Shown here: in pieces, positions 11,001-20,847 of the stretch | How positions within the stretch are numbered: position 1 is the first letter of the stretch | Layout of the letters: each line of letters opens with the position of its first letter | From: Hypomesus transpacificus | Taxonomy: Eukaryota > Chordata > Actinopteri > Osmeriformes > Osmeridae | Direction: 5' to 3' | Length of the DNA stretch: 64,000 nucleotides | Assembly: GCF_021917145.1 (NCBI RefSeq) | Contig: NC_061077.1 | Span: forward strand, 13,256,623-13,320,622 | The notes under the pieces: generated by a model | Database searches by the model: none | Told to the model about the DNA's origin: nothing | What the model saw: only the letters and a program-made list of their open reading frames with translations | Translations under genes and position numbers: made by a program

Positions 11001-13630
11001 CATGCTGATGTTAATAGAACCTCCTACCACTCACTTCTATGGTTGTACAGTATTGAATGAACTGGGACACGAGTGTGGCACTACTGAAAGACATGTTCAA
11101 ACCAACTGTAACCTCTACCAGGTGTTCTTCCTCAAGCCCAAGAGCTTTTCACAGCATCAGATCAGGATCTACTATAAGAAGGAGACTGATGAAGAGACTA
11201 TAAAGGCCATTAACGATGACTGGAGCCGCAACTTCCCCAAACCACAGGTAAGTGAATCTGTAAATGAGTCAAACAAACGTACTTTATTTCATACTGCACA
11301 TATTTCATACTGCACATATTTCAATACATAAAGTCCCTCATAATAACACAAAACTGTGTATGAAGTTTCAGAATATTTTATGAAACAAAGCCTAGCAAAC
11401 CAGAAGCAGATTCTTTGTGCATGCTTCAATGACCCAACCAAAACAGAAAAAACTTCCCAGTCTGGGTTGTGCCAAAAGACCAAATCATAAAAGCCCTAGC
11501 ACCCTTCTCTGGGGTGTGGTCTATTTATCTTTTACTTATTGCTTTTCCTTTATTGTCATGGCCACCCACATGATTGAACTTAACATGGTGGTACATGGCA
11601 GTGTCCTTTGTAGGTTTTTCACATATCAAGTCCTGAATGTGAAGGTGAATGTGACATTGCATCTTGCACACACAAAAGATGTCCACAACCGGTCATTTCA
11701 GTTAAATGCAAATATCTCTGCTACTTTTGAATATACAGTATCTGTTATTGGTGAACACCCTATAGCAAGATATTCATTCCCCTGGTGTGCTGATTAACAA
11801 CAAATTAACCTGGTGGTTAATGACAAGTTACATTTAGTAGTTTTAGTTTATCCCAAATTTGAACTCCACATATAAATCTATTATAGTGGACATAATAAGT
11901 TCTACTTTTTGTTACTAATGTGAAAACAGGCATATCAAGTTTCAGAATGTTTGGATATATGGCGTGGAAATGGCCAGACTTTACAGTGAAGTAAACACAA
12001 GATACACTATGTTTTCTTACAGTCTAATAGAAAGGATATTTTACAATACCCTTTACTCAAGTGCGGAGACTTTCCTGTAGGCCGGTGGTTCTCAAGCTGT
12101 GGTAGCAGTGGCACTTGGACCTCAGAACACTGTCGAAATGTTTGCAGATATTGGCCAAATGTATGAAGTCACAAACAATGAGATTGTTAGGTAGGTACTG
12201 TAGCTAGCTAGAATGCTTTGTATCATGGTTTCATAACCCACTTTTTAACCCCAGGATGAACCCCAGAATGAGTGCTGACAAGAACAGAAGATCTGGTGTT
12301 ATTCCAGAAAGTGGGTTCAACAAACTGTGAACCTAATCCTGAACTTGGAGTTGATACCCTAATATGGGAAACTTTCAGAAAAGCTGATTTTAATTAGGTA
12401 AATCAACTCTGAGTACGTCCACTCAGAGTTAAGTGCGGGCATGAGAACTATTAAAAGCCAACATCAATGGAACTCAGGTACTATGATCCACCATGGCACC
12501 TGAAGACAAAAAACATTGTCCTACTGGTGCAGGATACGTGTTTATTGTGAATCTGAGCACATATTCTGGAAAAAAGCAACGCGACTGTCACAACATAGGA
12601 GACACAATTGGTGTGGGAAACAATTGCTGGCCGAGTCAATGCATACCTTTGAATGCAATAGCAGTTCATACATTCTGGGTCAGATGGCTGAGTGGTTAGG
12701 GTGTCGGGCTATTAATCAGGAGGTTGGTGGTTTGATTCCCGACCGTGCCAATTGACGATGTGTCCTTGGGCAAGGCACTTCACCCTACTTGCCTCGGGGA
12801 GAATGTCCCTGTACTTACTGTAAGTCGCTCTGGATACGATCGTCTGCTAAATGACTAAATGTAAATGTATATATACATTGAACTACACTGTCCGTTAATA
12901 TTACAGGTGAAAAAGTGGTGGACTTAATTAAATAGCATGTAGGTGTGTAACTTTTTGTCATTGTTAAACTGCTGTGTCTTGGAACTGCACCCAAGACTTT
13001 CACCCACTGGTGCACTTGTGTACATGGTTGAATGACAGAACAGATTTGATTTGTTTTAATGGAGATGATAAAATGATGAAGTTAAAAAGTCAGCCCTTTT
13101 CAAACGTTATTCACTTTCTGCCGTTTCTCCAACATTGAGTTGTCATCTCTTTCATGTAGTTAAGATGGTTTTTATGTAAAAAAAAAAAACCAAGATTTAA
13201 GACTGGTTTATTGTTAGATGAAAATAAATTGGAACGCAAGCATCAAAAGTTTTTCTTTATTTGTGTGTTTTTTGGGGGGGTAGAAGACATGTTGATTCTG
13301 TCTGGGATTTGAAACCACGTTATCATGATTGTAACCTACATATTTAACATTGACTATTCAAATATTTTTTTGGATGTGGTAGTGGGCTGAGCCTTGTTAT
13401 TGAGCCATCATGTTATTCCACTGTTTGACTGTTTACCCTGCGTGTTATTTTAGTGTTTGGTTTAAGTTTGTCTCCCTCTACAGGATGAGATAATGGCCAA
13501 TAGGCCCAAGTGTGACTTCCTGAGTGCTAAAAGCTTTTCTTGCCGATTAGTTCTTGGGATCCTGATTTCTTTCCACATTTGTTCATTTTTCTGTACCTGT
13601 CTTTTAATCTGGAACATGAAAATGGAATAA
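5070..13630 (+). CDS. SAMHD1-like copy 1: complete HD core and C-lobe, no SAM domain
   Basis: Probable dNTP triphosphohydrolase of the SAMHD1 family, which degrades dNTPs to deoxynucleoside plus triphosphate and restricts DNA and retroviral synthesis. Exons: 5070-5230, 5319-5434, 5716-5786, 6251-6400, 9430-9530, 9634-9742, 9830-9921, 10160-10275, 10393-10520, 10604-10675, 10888-10992, 11122-11247, 13484-13630. All have GT..AG borders and consistent phases, giving about 497 residues after the first exon. The metal and active-site residues are present: RFEHS (human H167), LCHDLG (H206/D207), GHGPFSH (H210/H215), KHED (H233), DVDKWDY (D311, Y315) and AYQH (Y374/Q375). The allosteric-site D137/Q142/R145 equivalents in [11 protein letters not shown] are also kept. 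No SAM exon is seen upstream. The last exon reads through the position where copy 2 stops. AATAAA follows at 13626-13631, overlapping the stop. Mobile insertions lie only in introns. Confidence 0.85.
7553..7968. repeat. Two L2 LINE tails in inverted orientation
   Basis: Bases 7553-7815 are an antisense L2 3' tail and 7843-7968 a sense one. Both carry the 'ggataaaagcgtctgc' motif, so the pair forms an inverted repeat around a spacer of about 30 bp. They sit inside the Tc1/mariner-like element and must have entered or rearranged within it. Confidence 0.7.
8451..8675 (-). pseudogene. Transposase DDE-domain remnant
   Basis: On the minus strand an open stretch reads [20 protein letters not shown], continues through [20 protein letters not shown], and ends [12 protein letters not shown] before a TAG whose complement lies at 8451-8453. 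This resembles the catalytic region and acidic tail of Tc1/mariner-superfamily (IS630-like) transposases common in fish. The N-terminal half is absent or unrecognisable. Its position inside matching inverted repeats supports it as the relic transposase of that element. Confidence 0.6.
12295..12930 (+). mobile_element. Harbinger-like element in the last intron of copy 1
   Basis: It begins ggtgttattccagaaagtgg, which resembles the terminus of fish PIF/Harbinger elements. It interrupts a sequence that is continuous in copies A (near 1256) and 2 (near 28430). Related sequence occurs at 31106-31570 and, inverted, at 43440-43875. No transposase is encoded, and a SINE lies within it. The right boundary is approximate and the family assignment is tentative. 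Confidence 0.5.
12678..12868 (+). mobile_element. tRNA-derived SINE
   Basis: A tRNA-like head carries an A box (tggctgagtgg, 12686-12696) and a B box (ggtttgattcc, 12729-12739). The body ends in 'cgtctgctaaatgactaaatgt', the 3' tail shared with L2-type LINEs. A second copy is at 29752-29957 on the other strand. Confidence 0.85.
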
Positions 13631-13631
13631 A
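13626..13631 (+). other. Polyadenylation signal of copy 1
   Basis: AATAAA overlaps the TAA stop of the last exon and is conserved at the equivalent place in copy 2 (29237-29242). Confidence 0.6.
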
Positions 13632-15082
13632 ATATTAAAAATACATTTTTGATTTCAACTACAACATTTGTGGACATTCCACTTCTTGAGCCCCAGCAAT
13701 GACATGGCACGAATAAACATTATGTACGAGAGCAGGAAACCCTTTGGTCAGCTACCAACAGGAAACAGTTGAAAATGGCACACCTGGTGAAAACCAGGGG
13801 TAAATGGGTGATAATGTTGATCTTGTAACACAACCTTCAACTAACCAAGGTAATTTCACATTGATTCATCCAGTACATGTCACACGGAGTGGTAGGACCC
13901 AAACATAGTAGATAGTAGGCAGACAGGGGGGGAGAAGCCAACTCCCTGAAATGACTGTTTGTGAAGAAAAGAATGGTGGCCCCTCAGAACTAACAATGTA
14001 TGGTACTTTCACTTTCAATTGATTGTTTGAAAACGTGATGGGATGTTCTGTACTAAAATTGCACATTATACATGTATAATGGTCTTGCATATCATATGTT
14101 ATTATTGCATTTGTATACATTTTTATAGATTTTTTTTTATAAACAAATAGTTTTGGATTTATGACTCATTGTCTTTTTTTTACTACATGGGAGATCCCCC
14201 CGCCCCGTTTTACTTTTTATGGAACTTAAGTACATTTTAAATGAACTACTTGAGTAATTTTTCAGATATGTAATTTCACTTGTATTTGAGTAATATTTAA
14301 TCAAAGTATTGGTACTTTTACTTAAGCAATATTTGTGTACTTTTTTCACCTCTAGTTGTCACTGATAAACATCAGCCGTGTTGAGTTGTGAAATGTGTAC
14401 TTGTGTTATTATTGTCTTGACTGGAGCTGTAGTATCAAAGTCCATACAGCGAGCATACATAAAGGGAGGAGGCAGACAGGATCAAAAGCACTAAGATATT
14501 TTTACTCACAAAAATTACCAAATTCAGGACCTCCAAAAGCTCAAAGGACAGGGAGGCAGGGAGGCAGACCTTATTTCCTTTTCAACCTCATACAACGGGG
14601 TATTCTTTAGTCCTTGGAACCAAGGGCAGTTGTACATACTATTATGCATACTGTGCTTGTATGAGTACAGTATGCAAACAGACCTTGCCTAGGGCACAAA
14701 ATGTGCATCAAAAAAAGGTTTTGTGGCTTCTCCTGTTCTGCAAATGTCTCAACACATTTTGACAGTCAAATATGTGCAAATACTATATATATAATATCTA
14801 TTTATTTTAATATACTAAATAAGGATGATAGGATATGATCTGAGAGCACAAAACATCATTAATAATGACAGTAAAGCAATGTGAATACATGTGATATGGT
14901 ACATGACCCATGATACAAGGGATTATGATAGTCTTGATGGGGTGCACCTCCACTTCCTGAAAGGGGTGCTGGAGTTGACTGTTGGCCCAGGAAGTTCCTT
15001 GTATCTCACAGCCCCTCTCTGTTGCAGTCACCAACCAAGCGCTGGTCAGCTTCCCTGCACACTGTACTCTGCGCTCATTTCC
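13631..15082. other. Intergenic stretch, no gene recognised
   Basis: The first 270 bases or so are the shared SAMHD1-unit 3' flank; 13785-13905 also matches 47028-47150. The remainder is AT-rich with short homopolymers, and nothing coding is supported. Confidence 0.55.
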
Positions 15083-16457
15083 ATGATGCGTACTGCCCGC
15101 AAGGCCCTGCTGTCTATTCTGGCTCTTGGCGTATTGATTTATGCCCTCCATTCATGGACCTTGTCCACTGACATCCCAGTTAATGAGCACCCAGAACTGG
15201 GCCTCAAGAGTCTTCTATTTAAGAAGCTTCATAAACCGGTGGAAGAACATGATAATATCCCGTATCATGTCAAGGAAAGTGTGGCAAGGTAAGTGACGAG
15301 CAGTGTTGGCTGCTCATGCTTTGGTTCAGTGTTGAGTGTGTGACACACCAACCTAAACACTGTGGCCTCCACAGTGGTGTACTTGGGTTAGCAGCACGTT
15401 CGCCTGGAAATCAAGACGTTAGTGTTCCTGTTTCTCTACCCAACAGTCACCAAAAGAGATGTTTTTCATTAACCGATGTGCTCTCCACCCAGTCGTCTGA
15501 AGCAGGATACATGCGTATGCGAGAGGGATGAAAGCATCCGACTGCCGTTTGCAAGCTTGCTGTTTCCACGCGTGTGGTCACATCACTTCTTCCCAGCCGT
15601 CCAGGACTCAGAGGTGAAGAGTCGCAGGACACAGGAGTATGAAAGTTTCTAGAAGAGGTATTAAAACAGTACACACGGAAATATTCACCCATGACCCCCA
15701 CCCCTACTCCAAAACAAAAATACAGACATCATCATCGACAAAGGTAGGAACGGCAGCATTTAAGTGGATGGTATGCAGGCCTACACACAAACACCTAGTA
15801 CAAAGCACACTCAGTTTCCATCGCATGAAAAAAGAATTCCACAATTCCTTGTAACCCATTGTCAAATTGAACCATATGAATTTGATGGAAGGTAACTGTT
15901 ACGTGTGATTGATGCTTTTGTACGTCCCCATTACTACTCTAGGTCCTCCAGCGCTCTGGACCTTCTTATCATAGCAGAGGCTAACAGTCCTCTCCAGTAC
16001 CCTACTCAGGGGCTGGAGGTACGACCCCTCAAGACTATCATCATCCCTGGTAAGAGCAGATAATAAACCATACATTAGAGAACTTCTGCAACCATTAAAG
16101 TGCTGTTGACAACATCTGAAGGAATAATAATGAGCTTGGTTTGAGGATAAAGAAAGTCTCTTTCTCTATAATAAATACAATTTTCACTATTGATCTCCCT
16201 GAAGGGCTGGGTCTGAAGGAACTGCCTAAAGACGTATACATGGTAGGTTCTAGTTCCTTCTGTTTGTTGTATAACTTGGTTTTAGGAGGGACTGTATGAT
16301 GAGCATCCCTTCCCTGTTTAGACTTGGATCATTTTCCATTTATTTTGCATTTGATCACCATGGTGCTTTTTCTTAGGTGAATTTGACTGCACCATGGATA
16401 CGTTTGATGTGGCTGGCTGCCACAGTGGATGCAATCTTCATCACAGGGGAAACATGA
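15083..16457 (+). pseudogene. B4GALNT1-like (GM2/GD2 synthase) 5' fragment with lesions
   Basis: This resembles beta-1,4-N-acetylgalactosaminyltransferase 1, a Golgi type II membrane enzyme that makes GM2/GD2 gangliosides. Exons: 15083-15288 (ATG; membrane anchor ALLSILALGVLIYALHSW), 15493-15657, 15943-16049 ([20 protein letters not shown], close to the family's [10 protein letters not shown] segment), 16205-16242 (LGLKELPKDVYM) and 16377-16457 (VNLTA then TVDAIFITGE). Phases join correctly, but there is an in-frame TAG at 15650-15652 where the family has a codon. The last exon appears frame-damaged after VNLTAPW and reaches TGA at 16455-16457. The whole catalytic domain is missing; repeats follow. 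It is a truncated pseudogene. Confidence 0.75.
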
Positions 16458-17943
16458 CATAAGCATGTCCAGTAGCCATTGTGGAGGACCCAGATGCAGA
16501 GTAAACAGTTTGTTTTATTCCACACATTGACTACGATTTTGCCTGTCCTAACAGTAAACAGGTCGGTAATCCACAAAGCAGAAATAATCCAACAAGCTAG
16601 GCACAATGCAAGGTCAAAGAAACAGGGCAAAGGTCTATAATACTACATAAATCAATCTGCATATACATGCTCAGTATGTTGCTAATACAAACAATACCTC
16701 ACATGAAACAAACGAAGGGCCTGACTTAAATAGACACGCTAACAATTAACAGGTGAAATCAATACAACCAAATGACACGAGACATATAAACTATACTAGA
16801 CAGTGAAAAACTAGAACATGAAGTAAAACAAAAACAAAATAAAGAAGAACAAAAAAGGAAGAACCCTCACTGTCACGGCCACAGCCGTGCCCCCGTTTTT
16901 TGGTTTTGCCCTGCCCTAGTGTTTCCCTGTGTCTGTCATTGTCTCCACCTGTGTCTCGTTCAGTGGTTTTAGTTCTAGTTAGTGTCATTGTGTCCACCTG
17001 TGTCTTGTTTGGTTCTGTGTATTTAGGTTCCTGTTTTGTGTCCAGTCTTTGGCTGTTTATCAATCCGAAGAATGCTAAAAAACGTACTTGCGTTCTTCAG
17101 GAGAACGTTCTTGCCAAGCGTCAGGCGAGAATGGTCTTGCAAGACCGAGAGGACAGAGAACAACGTTCTTGCAATGACTTCTGGGAAATCAGATGCGTTC
17201 TCGCTGACCAAGTCGCCATCCGATGCATCCTCGATAAAAGGGGCGGGTCAAGAACATTTCAGGGTATTATTGGCGTTCTTGGTGACTTTTGTTCTTTGGA
17301 ATGGAACCGTACTTGGGCAATGAAAGATTACGTCAAAACAGACCTGCCCTGTGCCCCTGCCTCTTTCCTGTCCTGTGCCCCTGCCTCCTTCCTGTCCTGT
17401 TCCCCTGCCGCCGGTTCAAGTATGAAGACGACTGAGGCTGTCCCTGCCGAGACTTCTGGCTGCCACCTTCCCCGCCCGTGTCCGCACTCCCAAGCTCCCC
17501 CTCGTCCGCGCTCCCAGGCGCCACCCCGGCCAAAAGGAGTCCTGGCAGCCGCCTCTTAGGTTGTGCACGGCCTCTCCACCGTCTCCTGTGCCCGTTCTGC
17601 CCCATCCTGTCTTGTTTAGGCCAATGGAAAATAACGTTTCTTTAATCCATGGCCTACTATTAATGACATTGCAATACATTGTAACCATTCTTGAAATAAA
17701 TGTATTAGGTTATGTTTGTAGCATGTAGTAAAAGAACAGTAAACAATGTAATATTTATGGATTACTTAAAATGGTATTCAAAGACATTCGGAGGTGTTGT
17801 CTAATGATCATCTGCAGATGGGAGTGTCCTCCTCATTACTGCATAAAAGCACACTTACATCTCTACCTGGCGTTTGTCTTGAAAATTCAATTCAGTTACC
17901 TCACCACATCAGTTCACTAGTACCGTTTATTTCATTCCCCAAA
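16458..17943. repeat. Repeat-rich stretch replacing the B4GALNT1-like 3' part
   Basis: Bases 16495-16860 look like a dispersed repeat with an antisense 'ttttatt' signal. Bases 16865-17050 match, in reverse, 47210-47375. Bases 17090-17600 contain an open stretch of about 200 codons, but its composition (repeated CAPASFLSC units, Pro/Arg-rich end) and lack of any recognised domain argue against a gene. From about 17690 the sequence leads into the first exon of copy 2; a TATA-like cataaaag lies near 17840. Confidence 0.45.
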
Positions 17944-18030
17944 ATGAGTTGCTCCAAATGCTCAACTCCGACTGACCAGGGTCCGGACAAGCAGAAGAAG
18001 AATGCCTGCCAGTTCAATGTGCAGGGAAAG
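17944..18030 (+). CDS. Probable first exon of SAMHD1-like copy 2 (cysteine-containing N terminus)
   Basis: The ATG exon encodes 29 residues, starting MSCSKCSTPTDQGPDKQKKN and ending CQFNVQGK, with donor gtaaat in phase 0. That phase matches the HD exon at 20848 exactly, giving GK-VFNDP. A homologous exon (49068-49139, MSCSKCSTP... CQFSVAGK) precedes copy 3 in the same phase. The following intron contains sequence (19030-19210) homologous to the intron before the HD exon of the SAM-containing gene (60310-60540), which ties the exon to this gene. It would replace the SAM domain. The three or four cysteines could suggest metal or redox binding, but no known domain is recognised. Confidence 0.6.
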
Positions 18031-20404
18031 GTAAATATAGCCTTCTTTCTTCAGAGGAACTTGACAGTTTTAGCGTAAACAAACCAATCCAATATATTGT
18101 GTTGAGGAGTCTTATGCAATGATTATGTTTTAGTATTTTTTTTTATGAATAGGTAAAAATGCTGTGCAAAATGATATGTGGAAAACCCTATAGGTCTATG
18201 TGAAGTTTGTTTCAATAGCAACAGAAAGATGAATTAGAGGCTGTCTGGATGTGATTTTGAAATTAGAGGGTGGTGATGGAAATAAACGAGACAAAGGAAT
18301 AAGATTGATTAGAGGGAAACAATCTTTGTCTTTAAAGTCAGAATCTGCAGGTAGGTAAACGGTGGCACACAGGAGGCTACAAATGATTTTCACTGATATT
18401 GTAGAAGTTTTTATATTGGCCAAACAACCAAAACTAAGCTCCTTGACAGAGGCGTTGTTAGACTAGGCTATATAAACTCCCCTTGCCTAACCCACTATAT
18501 AGTTCAGGCACACAAGTTTGATATCAGCTTTGGCTGGGACATCAATAGTTAATGTGACATTTTAACATTTATTTGCATTAATTTGAGTTTTTTTGAGCTT
18601 CATGTAATATTGTTTTTATGTTTTAGTCAAAATAAGATGATCGGTAGGCCTATCTTTTAGAAACTATCTTTGGTTTTGTAATGTTTTCTTAGCCTACCTC
18701 AATTCTGACTTGTGTACTTCTGTGTGCGTGCTGCAGTGGCTATTTGGCAAGCTCAGAAGAGCGCGCTGACATGGAATTCTGCGTGCATCGGTTTGTGTTT
18801 TCGGTTAAACACATTTACAAGGGTTGATTGGGATACTGCATTTATTTTTTCCAGGATTATCAATCTAAATTATTGACTAATAAAGTAAATTGTTAAAACT
18901 CAAACTTTAGATTTTACTGGGATACAGAAGATTTATACTGGGGCTCGTACTCCAGTAAAAAGGGTCTATTGACGCCCCTGCCCCTTGATCTGATGGGAGA
19001 GAGTTAGATTGGAGAGTATATCACCAAATATGCTGAATTTGCAGGTATTTGACTCCATTGGTTAAATCAGAGCAAGAATGGTCAAGGAAATTTACATTTA
19101 ATAACATTGCAAATGATTTGTATTGAAGGCAAACATGTTGAAAATAAAGGTTTTAAATCTTACTTTGCCTAGATAAATGTAAAGTGGAGGGAGAAAGAAA
19201 CAGAATAAAGAAGAGAGCAAAGAGAAGTAGTAGCTGGAGAACACTGGTCCACTTTTATACCAAGACCATCATCAACCAACCTGACCATGTTTTATACTGA
19301 GACCATCATCTGTACAACCAACCTGACCATGTTTTATACTGAGACCATCACCTGTACAACCAACCCAACCACGGACCCTTTCTCATCAACATTGAGTTTA
19401 TCACTAACAGGTTTTGGTGGGAACAATGTTCAGCTCTATTAAAAGATTTTAGAATACAAGTCATTGCGGGTCGCCGATTCCAAATGCCACTGGATTTTGT
19501 CCTCAGTATAAATGCTTAACCCTCATCCTGCCAGCATATCATTCAATGCCTACCTTGTATGTTAAATTGAATACAGACAATAATACTTACCACTGTAATA
19601 ACAACCATCAGAGCAAAATTATAAATATGTTCTTCTTAAAACATTACCTAGATATGTAATCAACGTGATATGAAAAAAATAATGACTGATTATTATATTA
19701 TTTTAGCAAAGTCACAGTGTTTTAAACGAAAATCTGTAGCCTACTTTACTTTAATACAAATTGTAGCTTTTATACTAAGTACATTCCAAATCGATACTTA
19801 AAAGCTTACCAATCATTATTTGATTCTGGTATCATTTAGTTTTCAGTAATTTCAAGTAAATATTATTTGTGTTAGGTAATCTATGGTGAAACCAACCAGA
19901 GTCGTTTTAACCCCAATATAAAAGTTTATATAAACCCACAGCCATTGTCTTTCAATATGAACGTAGCCTCGATAGAGACCTTGGTCTCAGTATGACCCCC
20001 TGTCAAAATAACGTTTAAAATAATGTTGAATAAATGTAATTCAAATTTAGATTTTAATCTGTACACAATGTAAAATGAATGGTGTTTACATTGAACACTG
20101 CAATACAGCCAGCACACGATATGGCTCATGCTATAGGCCTACTCAGGTGTTAAGACCCCGGGTAGAACTCGTTTACGTCTAGGTGTAGGGAGCCATAACG
20201 TAAACCGCAAACACCGAATTTAAAATAATAGGTTACATTTGTTTATTTTACAAAAACACTCCAGAGAACAATGGAAATACGAACGGTGCCAAAGAAAAGT
20301 AGGACTAATTTATCAAAAGAATTCCTAACCACGCAACCAAAAACAGCCCTAATCTAAAATACACGTAGCACTCGTTCCTAACCTGAAGTGTAACAGATAT
20401 GGTG

Positions 20405-20735
20405 TAACGTCATGGCAACCATGGGCAGCTTACCCATACTGTCGTCACTGGGTGATGAACCAAACGAAACAAAAATCACTATATCGAGTAAAGCCGATCA
20501 AAACAGCAACAAAGATACATGTAAATATAAGAACAGCAGCGAAAACGAAAGTTACCGTTCACGCAGTACAGCCGACGGTAGAATAGAAAAAACACGGTTT
20601 GGGTGACAAGTCGACTTACGAACGGAAGACAGTTGAAGCCTGAAAGGGAGACGGACAGATAACTGATTGGACGAGGACATGCGCGCTGTGACAACGATTG
20701 AGGTTTGACAAGCCAATCACAGAGGGACATTTGAA
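20405..20735 (+). promoter_or_regulatory. Conserved ISRE-like/CCAAT block upstream of copy 2 HD exon
   Basis: GAAAACGAAAGT at 20541-20552 is a good match to the IRF/ISRE pattern GAAANNGAAA. ATTGG at 20666-20670 and CCAAT at 20713-20717 keep the same arrangement as in copy 1. It lies within the first intron if exon 17944-18030 is used, so it may be an alternative promoter or an intronic enhancer. Confidence 0.45.
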
Positions 20736-20847
20736 GAACGAATGAGAGGGGTTCCCAGCACAGTGTTGTTTACAGAGTTGTTCAAACGCGTGTTATTATT
20801 CCACCACCACAATTGACGTTGGATGAATAAAACACTAGCTCTTTCAG

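Noticed and set aside
12678..12750. tRNA gene
   Set aside because: A and B boxes are present, but the sequence continues into a SINE body and tail and the cloverleaf is degenerate.
16900..17559. Open stretch of about 219 codons
   Set aside because: Repeat-derived sequence, internal CAPASFLSC repeats, and no recognisable domain or splice sites.
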